Shown here: in pieces, positions 33,558 through 40,681 of the stretch
Position numbering within the stretch: position 1 is the stretch's first letter
Layout of the letters: each line of letters begins with the position of its first letter
Source of the DNA: Desulfococcaceae bacterium
GTDB lineage: Bacteria; Desulfobacterota; Desulfobacteria; Desulfobacterales; Desulfosalsimonadaceae
Direction of reading: 5' to 3'
Length of the DNA: 50,251 nucleotides
Assembly (NCBI GenBank): GCA_030145385.1
Contig: JAQYVU010000022.1
Span: forward strand, 1 to 50,251
Notes under the pieces: generated by a model
Database searches by the model: none
The model's input: the letters and a program-made list of their open reading frames with translations, nothing else
Told to the model about the DNA's origin: nothing
Translations under genes and position numbers: made by a program

Positions 33558-36470
33558 TCAGTTGAGTTCTTCCCCGATCACTCCATCCAGAACTTGTCGA
33601 ATGGTTCTGGCGATTTGTTCGATACTGATTGGCTTCATGACAAATGCCCGAAAGCCGATTTTTAATGCCTGGTCTTCGTTTATGGATTGGCTGAATCCCG
33701 TGCACAGAATAATTGGAATATCCGGCCGGATGCGCATAAGTTCCCGAGCTAATTTTGCGCCGGTCATGTGCGGCATCGTCATATCCGTTATGACAAGATC
33801 AAAATCGTTCGAAAAATTTTTAAATAATTCAAGCGCTTCAATGCTGCTGGTTCGCGCTTCTACCTGGTAGCCCAGTTGTTCCAGTACCTGACGGCCCAGG
33901 TCTGTAATGCTTTTTTCATCATCAATAAAAAGAATCCGTTCATTTCCTGTCGGAACCTGCAGGCTGATTTCAACTCCCGGCTGGATTTGTTTTTCGACCA
34001 CCGGAAGAAAGACGTTAAAACTGGACCCTTTTCCCGGCGCACTTTGAACAGTGATTGCCCCTCCATGGCTTTTAATGATTCCATGGACCACAGAAAGGCC
34101 TAACCCGGTTCCTTTATCCGGTGTTTTTGTCGTAAAAAATGGATCAAAAAGCCGTTTTATCAGTTCCTTTGACATTCCTTGGCCGGTATCACTGACCGTC
34201 AGGCAAAGATATCGGCCGGGGTTTATCTCGGGATTTCTAATTGCAAAGTTTTGGTCAAGATTCACATTGTTTAAGCTGACTTCGAGTATGCCTCCGGCTT
34301 CGCTCATTGCATGTTCGGCATTTGTACACAGGTTCATCAGTATCTGATGAATCTGGGTCGGATCAGCCAATACCATTGCATCACTCATTAAGTTGAGACG
34401 GATCTCAATGGTCGTCGGAATGGATGCCCGGAGCAGTTTGAGGGCTTCGTTGACGATCAGTTTGGCCTGTACGGTTTTCTTTTCATGTTCCGCCTGCCGG
34501 CTGAATGCGAGAATCTGCTTGACAAGATCCCGGGCCCGGTAGCCGGCTTTCAGAATCTCGTCTAATTTTTTTTTAAGACCGGGATGATTTGCGGCTTCAT
34601 TTAATCCCAGTTCCGTGTAGCCGATGACCGCTGAAAGGATATTATTAAAATCATGGGCAATGCCGCCGGCCAGGGTGCCGACGGCTTCCATTTTATAAGC
34701 CTGCTGCAGTTTTGATTCCAGTTTTTTCTTTTCCGCTTCCGCTTTTTTCCTTTCGGTAATGTCGCGTGAAACCCCTAGAATGCTGATTGGCCGGTTATCT
34801 TTATCCCGGATGAATTTTGCGGTAACTTCAATCCAGATGGTGGATCCATTCTTGCAGTATTGTTTCAGCTCCATCGTCTTGGATCTTGATGGGTCAGCAG
34901 CCCCTGCTTTATCTATATTCAGTTCCTCTGATATCAGTGCATTGGCGTATTTTAAGGATTGGGGAGGAAAAATTTTTTCCAGGCTGAGTTTCATAAATTC
35001 TTCAGATGTATATCCCTGAATGTTTTCAACCGACGGGCTTACATAAGAGAAACCGGCATCTTTAAGATCCAGTACCCAGATAACATCGGATATGTTGTCT
35101 GAAAGGAGGCGGTAGCGTGCCTCGCTTTCCCGGATTTTTTCAAAAGACATGGCGTTGATGATGCTGATCGCTGTTTCCGAGGCAACACCCATCAAAAGAT
35201 TCATATCGCTTTGTCGTAAATCCATTTTGGATTTACCGTTATCTACCGCCAGGATGCCGATGGATTTTTTTTCATATACAATCGGAACGCATATAAGTGA
35301 CTCCCCGGCCAGTTCCCTGGCGAATTCCAGGCTTTTTTGAGAAAACGTGTTTTTAATATCATTGAGGTTTTCAATAAGAAACGGTTTGCGTTCTCTTAAG
35401 GCCACCACAAAAAGTCCTCTGGAGTTGGGATTGTCAATGTGGAATTCAGTGCTTTTTAATAATCTTTCCTGTTCTGTGGTGTGGCCATATCCGCCTTTAT
35501 AAATCAGCCGGGTTTCCGTCTTGTTTGTCAGCATAATCATGCCGCGATCAAAACCGAGGCGTTTTTTCATAACGCTGACGACCGTGTTGATGATTGTATT
35601 AACAGCGCGTATGGTTGACGTTGCCTGTCCGATTTCCTGGATCAGCAGGGCATTGTTATAGCGGATGTTGCTTTCAAGTATATGGTCCTGGGCCGCCTCT
35701 TTCTGGTTCTTAATCGTTTTGAGCAGGTCTTTGTTTTCAAGCCTTTCAAAATTATAGGTGATCAGCGTTGTCAGAAAAGCGCCGGATAGCGCGGCAACTG
35801 TCCAGGATGTCATGGGCAGCGCAAAAAAGAGAAGTCCGCAGATTAAAATACTGCTGATTAGAAAATAATTGCGTGCCCGTTTCCAGAAATGCAGTGTGGA
35901 TGCCTGCCAGGTTATAATGTACCGGCAGCACGAATCCCCTTTGTGAATGCATTCGTGATGCTCAATGTTTGCATACCGGTCGGTAAATAGTTTGGTCACC
36001 GCCTCGAAGAAACCGGTTCGATTCTCGCATTGATATTGTTTTTCCGCGACGCCCGGTTTGGGGGTGGCAACAATTTCGAACGTATTGGTTCTGATTTTTT
36101 TTGCTTTGATATCGGCGCCGCGGCTAAATAACGGATAAACTTTTTTCATCAAAAGGTAAATCGCCGAAGGACTCATAAGGCCTAATAAATATTGTTTTGT
36201 GGCGCCTAATCCTTCTGATGATGCAAACCGGCCGGCATATCGTGCAATCCTTGGTTCACCTGTCATTTCAAGCAGGACGCTGTGAAAACGATCGGCCTGG
36301 TCTTGTGTGAACCAGTGAGCCGGGTCCTCTATCTCATAGTTTTCAATCTTTGCTTCTTTGAGAACCGCATCCGGGTTGACATCCGGGTAATCTTTCTGGA
36401 GGTATTCCAGAAAAACTTTAAGAATTCTGCTGTTGTAAAGCGGTAATGTGTTGCTCGGCGTCGTATTCAT
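33558..36470 (-). CDS. Hybrid sensor histidine kinase (V4R-like, TM, GAF, PAS, HisKA, HATPase, REC)
   Basis: The 970-residue protein starts with a 190-residue ligand domain ending HHECIHKGDSCCRYIITW, reminiscent of V4R-type domains (C174, C181, C182). Two close membrane helices occupy about 203-238. A GAF domain follows (about 290-440, FDRGMIMLTNK.., ICVPIVYEKKSIGILAVDN), then PAS/PAC (about 452-575, ending GVSRDITERKKAE). HisKA has H606 in GGIAHDFNNILS, and HATPase has NLCTNAEHAM, DTGQGM and GTGLGLSVVHGI. A C-terminal receiver has D896 in DLVITDMTMPHMTG. The layout fits a phosphorelay kinase sensing a small ligand at the N-terminal domain. No Hpt or output protein lies adjacent. Confidence 0.94.
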   Translation of the reverse strand: MNTTPSNTLPLYNSRILKVFLEYLQKDYPDVNPDAVLKEAKIENYEIEDPAHWFTQDQADRFHSVLLEMTGEPRIARYAGRFASSEGLGATKQYLLGLMSPSAIYLLMKKVYPLFSRGADIKAKKIRTNTFEIVATPKPGVAEKQYQCENRTGFFEAVTKLFTDRYANIEHHECIHKGDSCCRYIITWQASTLHFWKRARNYFLISSILICGLLFFALPMTSWTVAALSGAFLTTLITYNFERLENKDLLKTIKNQKEAAQDHILESNIRYNNALLIQEIGQATSTIRAVNTIINTVVSVMKKRLGFDRGMIMLTNKTETRLIYKGGYGHTTEQERLLKSTEFHIDNPNSRGLFVVALRERKPFLIENLNDIKNTFSQKSLEFARELAGESLICVPIVYEKKSIGILAVDNGKSKMDLRQSDMNLLMGVASETAISIINAMSFEKIRESEARYRLLSDNISDVIWVLDLKDAGFSYVSPSVENIQGYTSEEFMKLSLEKIFPPQSLKYANALISEELNIDKAGAADPSRSKTMELKQYCKNGSTIWIEVTAKFIRDKDNRPISILGVSRDITERKKAEAEKKKLESKLQQAYKMEAVGTLAGGIAHDFNNILSAVIGYTELGLNEAANHPGLKKKLDEILKAGYRARDLVKQILAFSRQAEHEKKTVQAKLIVNEALKLLRASIPTTIEIRLNLMSDAMVLADPTQIHQILMNLCTNAEHAMSEAGGILEVSLNNVNLDQNFAIRNPEINPGRYLCLTVSDTGQGMSKELIKRLFDPFFTTKTPDKGTGLGLSVVHGIIKSHGGAITVQSAPGKGSSFNVFLPVVEKQIQPGVEISLQVPTGNERILFIDDEKSITDLGRQVLEQLGYQVEARTSSIEALELFKNFSNDFDLVITDMTMPHMTGAKLARELMRIRPDIPIILCTGFSQSINEDQALKIGFRAFVMKPISIEQIARTIRQVLDGVIGEELN

Positions 36471-36777
36471 TATTTGAACTTAAGCTCCTGTTTTGTTGAA
36501 ATAAGAAGCTGCACATCGTGCAAAGGTAGGAATAAGGTCACACCACCGAAAATTGCCGGCGCATGAATTATACTATTCCGGCTCTGTTTGGTCTTTATGA
36601 GTGCGAAGAGAAATCAAGTTAGTCGTAATTTCAATGATTTTACATAGCATATACTAATAGAAAAAACAAGAGTTGGGTTTTTGGAAGGTTAAAATTGAGA
36701 TTGGAGGCTTGATGCAAAATACTGAAGCAGATATGTTTACTTTCATAGATAAAAAATGTGGTAATTTTCTTATTGTA
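36471..36777. other. Intergenic region upstream of the hybrid kinase
   Basis: About 300 bp are without a convincing gene. A 32-codon plus-strand frame at 36712-36810 has a GGAGG site but runs through the terminator hairpin and is not called. AT-rich DNA at 36600-36660 is a likely promoter area for the minus-strand kinase. Confidence 0.35.
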
Positions 36778-36808
36778 AAAAAGCAGGGCCCAAAAGGCCC
36801 TGCTTTTT
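36778..36808 (-). terminator. Strong intrinsic terminator of the 5'-nucleotidase-like gene
   Basis: AAAAAGCAGGGCC (36778-36790) pairs perfectly with GGCCCTGCTTTTT (36796-36808) around CAAAA. On the minus strand the stem is followed by T residues. It lies 30 bp after the stop of the gene at 36839. The A/T flanks make it work in both directions. Confidence 0.9.
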
Positions 36809-36838
36809 AAACAGCCAAATTTTTGAAAAAATATATGG

Positions 36839-39091
36839 TTAATCGCTCACTATCTCTATACGGTTCTCTATAGCGCCGCCGGGTCCATAAATTGTCGATG
36901 GAATACTTGTTCCCATGCTCGGGAGATAATTAAGCAGTGCCATCCATTCCTTGAGTTCCTGTACGCCGGCAGTAAGCGGGTCTCTGTCGATTCGGAAGCC
37001 CATGTAGTTAGTAATCAGATTTCCATCCTTGTCTTTGGGAACGATTGAAAGCCCATAGGGGGCAAGGAAATCATTTACCACATACAACAGCTGGAATGCA
37101 TATAGGTCGACGACCCCGTGATATAATTTGGTTGGGTCAAAGGGGTTCACAAAAGTTGTCGGTCCTAAGCAGAGCGGATCATTCGGGGCATAAAGGCTGA
37201 CTCCTCTGACTCCCTGCAGAGCAGGAGCATATGCCGGGTTATAGGCGATTTTGGCACCTGATAGATTCAGGTAGTAAGTGGATCCGAATAATTGGGAAAC
37301 TGTTAATCCTACTTCAGCAATAATATAAAGCTCCATGCCGGTGAAATATGCGTGCATCATGGGATAACCGGGAACGGGCTGCGAAGTGTCGGGAGATATG
37401 CCCAGCGGCAGGCAATTGTATACATCTGAAAAAGTAACAATACCTGTATTGCCCGCAAATATTTCATCCCGGATTACGCCGTTTGGCACAATGCCCACAT
37501 CAACGGGGATTCCGTCAAGTCCGCCATAGGCTACCAAACCATTGGCGACGTTACGGACAGAATCCGCGCAAAGGCTGCCAAGACCCGTCACACCGGTTGC
37601 CTGATACGCGCCCATCTCCAGGTCAAAGCTGGTGGTTGTGATGGTATCGTCCAGCTGGGGCAGACCAGCAGCTGACAGTGATGCATTAATCCCCGCATTA
37701 TATTGATCAACCATATACTGAATGTCCGAATTTCCAGGCACTGTATCATCGACAGGCACGAGGTTAAATTCATATCCGACAACCCGACCCAGCTTTTCAT
37801 TGTAGGTAAAGTCAAGCCGGCTTACCCATTCTCCATATTCACCCGGAGAAAAAATGATCGAATTCGAATCGCCTTTTATAGCCGCTTCGAAAATTTTGGT
37901 GTGAGCATGTCCTGATGCGATGATATCAATACCGGTAACATTTCTGGCAATTTCGGCATCTTCACCATTGCCGCTGGAGTTAACACCGGTGTGTGACAGA
38001 GCCACCACCACATCGACACCGTCATTGTTTCTGAGGTCATCAACACAAGCCTGAATAAACACATAATCATGATTAAAATCTATCGGGGAAGCCACAGGCG
38101 CATCTTCATCTGCATTTTCACCCATCAACCCTATAAGGCCGATTTTAACGCCATTATCCTGTTCGATGATTTTTTTGTTTACGATAGCGCCGGTTGACAT
38201 CAGGTATTCGATGCCGTCGTCGCCAGTGCCCAATTCCCCGTCCGGTATGGTATTGCTCGCTACAACCGGGACGTTGAATCCATTTGCCAGGCCGGCACTC
38301 AGGAGCATATAGAGTCCGCCCGGTGTCCAGTCAAATTCATGGTTGCCCAGCGTGATGGCGTTATATCCCATGAGCGTGAAAAATTGAAGTGCAATGGGAT
38401 TCGAGGCGGTGAGATCATAGGTGGTTCCCATAAAGTAATCGCCGGAATCGATCAGCAGCGTTGGGATGCCTGCCATGGCCTGCTGATATTTTATCCCGCC
38501 GATGACTGTTGCCAGTCTGGCATATCCCCCGGTTACACCGTCATCTCCGGGAATGTCAGGGGTGTAATCGTAATAGGGGCCATAACCGCTCGCATGATGG
38601 TGAATGTCGGATGTCTGTAAAATTGTAGATGAGACACCCTCTGCTACCACGGATACGGTATCGGATCCCAAAAAATCAACATCATCGGCTGTCCCGCTGA
38701 CTGTCAATTCTTCGGATCCCATAAACATATGGGACTGTAATAATTGTCTGTCAAATTTGACCTTCAGGTCCGGTATGCCATCATTGTCATAATCTTCGAT
38801 AGCATATTTTTCTTCTGCGGTTATGACGTAGTCGTTTACACTTAATCTTACAGTGCTCACATCGATTTGTCCGACATTATAAGCGCAGGTAGCTGGAAAT
38901 TCAATAAAAACAGTTGCCGATTTCCCTTTACTTGCAAGGTCAAATTCGTTTGGGTCCACGTCGATTATGGCATCAACTGAATCATCGGCTAATGCCGATG
39001 AAACAGGTCCGATCAATATCAGGGCCCCCAAAAAGGTTAACATTAATAGTAAGGATGTGATTTTGGTAAAGTCGGATGTGGTTTGCTTCAT
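36839..39091 (-). CDS. Secreted 5'-nucleotidase-family metallophosphoesterase
   Basis: The 750-residue exported protein has a signal peptide with probable cleavage after A35 (SSALA-DD). Residues 36-160 form an N-terminal extension with a DYDNDGIPDLKVKFD calcium-loop-like motif, as in surface-anchored or modular proteins. The metallophosphoesterase domain has QTSDIHHH, LLIDSGDYFMG, TLGNHEFDWTPGG, ALSHTGV and ASGHAHT. The C-terminal 5'-nucleotidase domain starts near 470 and carries substrate-binding segments such as PNGVIRDEI and FSDVYNCLPLGI. Such enzymes release phosphate from nucleotides or UDP-sugars in the periplasm or outside the cell. The usual GNNY..D substrate motif is not obvious. 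The gene has a strong terminator. Confidence 0.9.
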   Translation of the reverse strand: MKQTTSDFTKITSLLLMLTFLGALILIGPVSSALADDSVDAIIDVDPNEFDLASKGKSATVFIEFPATCAYNVGQIDVSTVRLSVNDYVITAEEKYAIEDYDNDGIPDLKVKFDRQLLQSHMFMGSEELTVSGTADDVDFLGSDTVSVVAEGVSSTILQTSDIHHHASGYGPYYDYTPDIPGDDGVTGGYARLATVIGGIKYQQAMAGIPTLLIDSGDYFMGTTYDLTASNPIALQFFTLMGYNAITLGNHEFDWTPGGLYMLLSAGLANGFNVPVVASNTIPDGELGTGDDGIEYLMSTGAIVNKKIIEQDNGVKIGLIGLMGENADEDAPVASPIDFNHDYVFIQACVDDLRNNDGVDVVVALSHTGVNSSGNGEDAEIARNVTGIDIIASGHAHTKIFEAAIKGDSNSIIFSPGEYGEWVSRLDFTYNEKLGRVVGYEFNLVPVDDTVPGNSDIQYMVDQYNAGINASLSAAGLPQLDDTITTTSFDLEMGAYQATGVTGLGSLCADSVRNVANGLVAYGGLDGIPVDVGIVPNGVIRDEIFAGNTGIVTFSDVYNCLPLGISPDTSQPVPGYPMMHAYFTGMELYIIAEVGLTVSQLFGSTYYLNLSGAKIAYNPAYAPALQGVRGVSLYAPNDPLCLGPTTFVNPFDPTKLYHGVVDLYAFQLLYVVNDFLAPYGLSIVPKDKDGNLITNYMGFRIDRDPLTAGVQELKEWMALLNYLPSMGTSIPSTIYGPGGAIENRIEIVSD

Positions 39092-39286
39092 AATTCATTT
39101 TCCTTTCTTCTAAAGGGTAATTAAATTAATCCACAGAAATCGAAATATAGGTTTTGAAAAAACAGGAGCAGATGAAAAATGGTGGATTTTGCCGGATGTT
39201 TGCTAAGAGTAAATGGATTTCGGTTTGACTTTTTCTTATTATTAAAATCGTTTTGAGTAAAAAACTGACTGGATGGCGGTTTTATA

Positions 39287-39430
39287 TCAACTTGTTTTTC
39301 TTCTGTCTTTTCCGGATCGTTCATCCCAGCCGCTCCGGCGGTCCCCTCCATTATACTCAGGGGCGTTATTTTGTCTTCGATGTTTTCCTTTTCTTCGGTC
39401 GTTACCGGAACGACGCTCCATGTTATTCAT
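39287..39430 (-). CDS. 47-residue arginine-rich protein with RRSGxDRR repeats
   Basis: A short minus-strand frame with an excellent AAAGGAGAGGAG site 4 nt before ATG 39430 begins MNNMERRSGNDRRKGKHR. It ends with GGDRRSGWDERSGKDRRK and TS, then TGA. The RRSGxDRR motif occurs twice, with a third degenerate copy (ERSGKDRR). Small proteins with this motif are seen in deltaproteobacteria, but I know of no established function; binding to nucleic acid or acidic surfaces is a guess from the charge. It lies upstream of the 5'-nucleotidase gene in the same direction (195 bp). Confidence 0.7.
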   Translation of the reverse strand: MNNMERRSGNDRRKGKHRRQNNAPEYNGGDRRSGWDERSGKDRRKTS

Positions 39431-39663
39431 AATCTCCTCTCCTTTATGAATATTGTAATGGCGTTTTAGTCAGAGAATTGTTTTTGGTTAACCTGACAAT
39501 CCCATGGGGCTTCCTGAATGGACGTATTTTATAATATATCGGAAAAGCAATGAAAAACAATGGGTCATCGGTATGATTTTTTTTATAAAAAAGCCATGGC
39601 AGGGGGGGGATATTCAGACCAAAGACCTAAAACGATTGTCGGGCATCCGAATGCAAATTTTTT

Positions 39664-39699
39664 ATTCGAAAATATGTATTGAAAAAGAAATTTTCGAAT
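39664..39699. promoter_or_regulatory. 10-bp perfect inverted repeat upstream of GntR gene
   Basis: ATTCGAAAAT (39664-39673) and ATTTTCGAAT (39690-39699) are perfect inverted copies separated by 16 bp, flanking the -35 box. They could be a second regulator site or a hairpin in the leader. Confidence 0.45.
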
Positions 39700-39714
39700 G
39701 CTATGGTATTACCA
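39679..39714 (+). promoter_or_regulatory. Promoter and FadR-type operator of the GntR gene
   Basis: TTGAAA (39679-39684) and TATGGT (39702-39707) are spaced by 17 bp. TGGTATTACCA (39704-39714) overlaps the -10 and fits the FadR-subfamily operator TNGTNNNACNA as a perfect inverted repeat. The position, 32 nt before the GntR start, predicts autorepression relieved by the pathway's ligand. Confidence 0.65.
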
Positions 39715-39745
39715 CCAGCCAATAAAAAAGGAGAAGCAAAATACG

Positions 39746-40468
39746 ATGTTTGATGGATTATATCCTGTTAAAACAGATAGTTTAAAAGATGTCTGCACAA
39801 AGCGGTTTGAGGGTTTGATTTTATCGGGTGCGTTTGCATCGGGTGAGAAACTGCCTCCGGAACGGGAACTGGCCAAGCGCCTTGGGGTGAGCCGGCCGGT
39901 GATACACGAGGCGCTGGTGGACATTGCCGCCAAGGGACTGGTGACCATAACGCCGAGAAAAGGGACCATGGTCAATGATTTCCGCCGCCAGGGATCGGTC
40001 ACTCTGCTGATATCTTTGCTGGAATATCATGACGGAAAGCTTGATGCCAGACTGCTCGACGGGCTTCTTAATATGCGGCTGCTGGTTGAGATTGAAAATG
40101 TGCGCCTGGCTGCCCGGCATCGCACGGATGTTCAGCTTGAAGAATTTAATAATATTCTGCACCAGGAAACAACAGCGGACCATACGGACATTGAAAAAAT
40201 CACCCATCTGGATTTTGAGTTTCACCTGATCGTCGCCATTGCCACTGATAATCTGCTTTACCCGCTTTTGTTAAATTCTTTTAAACCGGTGTATACGAAT
40301 CTTTCCGGTCAGTTTTTTCAGGATTCCGCAGTTGTCGGTACTGTGTTTGATTTTCATAAAAAAATTGTGTCCGCCATTTATGATCAGGATGAACAGCACG
40401 CAGCGGATTTGATGCATCAAATGCTGTCCCATGGCGAGGATAGGTTGCGAAAGATTATTTCAAAATAA
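39746..40468 (+). CDS. GntR/FadR-subfamily transcriptional regulator
   Basis: The 240-residue protein has an N-terminal winged helix: FEGLILSGAFASGEKLPPERELAKRLGVSRPVIHEAL, in overlapping parts, ending ITPRKGTMVND. The C-terminal all-helical FCD/FadR ligand domain has LLNMRLLVEIENVRLAARH, FEFHLIVAIATDN and AADLMHQML, with His residues suited to a metal or acid ligand. I start at 39746, not the earlier in-frame ATG at 39698, because AAAAGGAG lies just upstream and the protein then begins at the DNA-binding domain. FadR-type proteins usually repress catabolic genes and are released by a carboxylate. Genes for a glycyl-radical enzyme and its activase follow, so they are the likely targets. Confidence 0.92.
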   Translation: MFDGLYPVKTDSLKDVCTKRFEGLILSGAFASGEKLPPERELAKRLGVSRPVIHEALVDIAAKGLVTITPRKGTMVNDFRRQGSVTLLISLLEYHDGKLDARLLDGLLNMRLLVEIENVRLAARHRTDVQLEEFNNILHQETTADHTDIEKITHLDFEFHLIVAIATDNLLYPLLLNSFKPVYTNLSGQFFQDSAVVGTVFDFHKKIVSAIYDQDEQHAADLMHQMLSHGEDRLRKIISK

Positions 40469-40535
40469 ATGGCGGACGAAAAATATTTTTGTCCCGGTGT
40501 TTTGTAATTGATGAACTTGAATAAAGCCTGATTCA

Positions 40536-40660
40536 GATGGCAAAGAAAAAAGCTCCAAAGTCAAGGCGCGCAAATTCAGAGGAATGAGGTGTAGCTCGCC
40601 TACTCCGCAGTGACGAAGAATGAAGCGCAACACAGAAATTGGACTTTTTGCGAAGCCATC
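40536..40660. repeat. 125-bp dispersed inverted-repeat element, copy F
   Basis: It starts GATGGCAAAGAAAAAAGC and ends CTTTTTGCGAAGCCATC, exactly 125 bp, the reverse complement of copy A's layout. The core contains GAGGTGTAGCTCGCC. The GCGAAGCCATC end lies 10 bp before the GGAGG site of the glycyl-radical enzyme gene, so the element is inside or just ahead of that gene's leader. Confidence 0.85.
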
Positions 40661-40681
40661 AACAATTTAAGGAGGCCAATA

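Larger units (their letters stand above)
39431..39745. other. Divergent intergenic region upstream of the GntR regulator
   Basis: It contains the FadR-type operator, promoter and a long inverted repeat described separately (39664-39714). A 73-codon open frame at 39504-39725 has poor composition, no ribosome site and overlaps the promoter, so it is not called a gene. Confidence 0.5.

Noticed and set aside
36712-36810. 32-codon frame with a GGAGG site between the 5'-nucleotidase and hybrid kinase genes
   Set aside because: Its last third is the perfect terminator hairpin, and composition is otherwise unremarkable. The ribosome-like site is probably chance.
39504-39725. 73-codon plus-strand frame upstream of the GntR gene
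   Set aside because: It lacks a ribosome site, covers the promoter and operator, and has a low-complexity basic composition.
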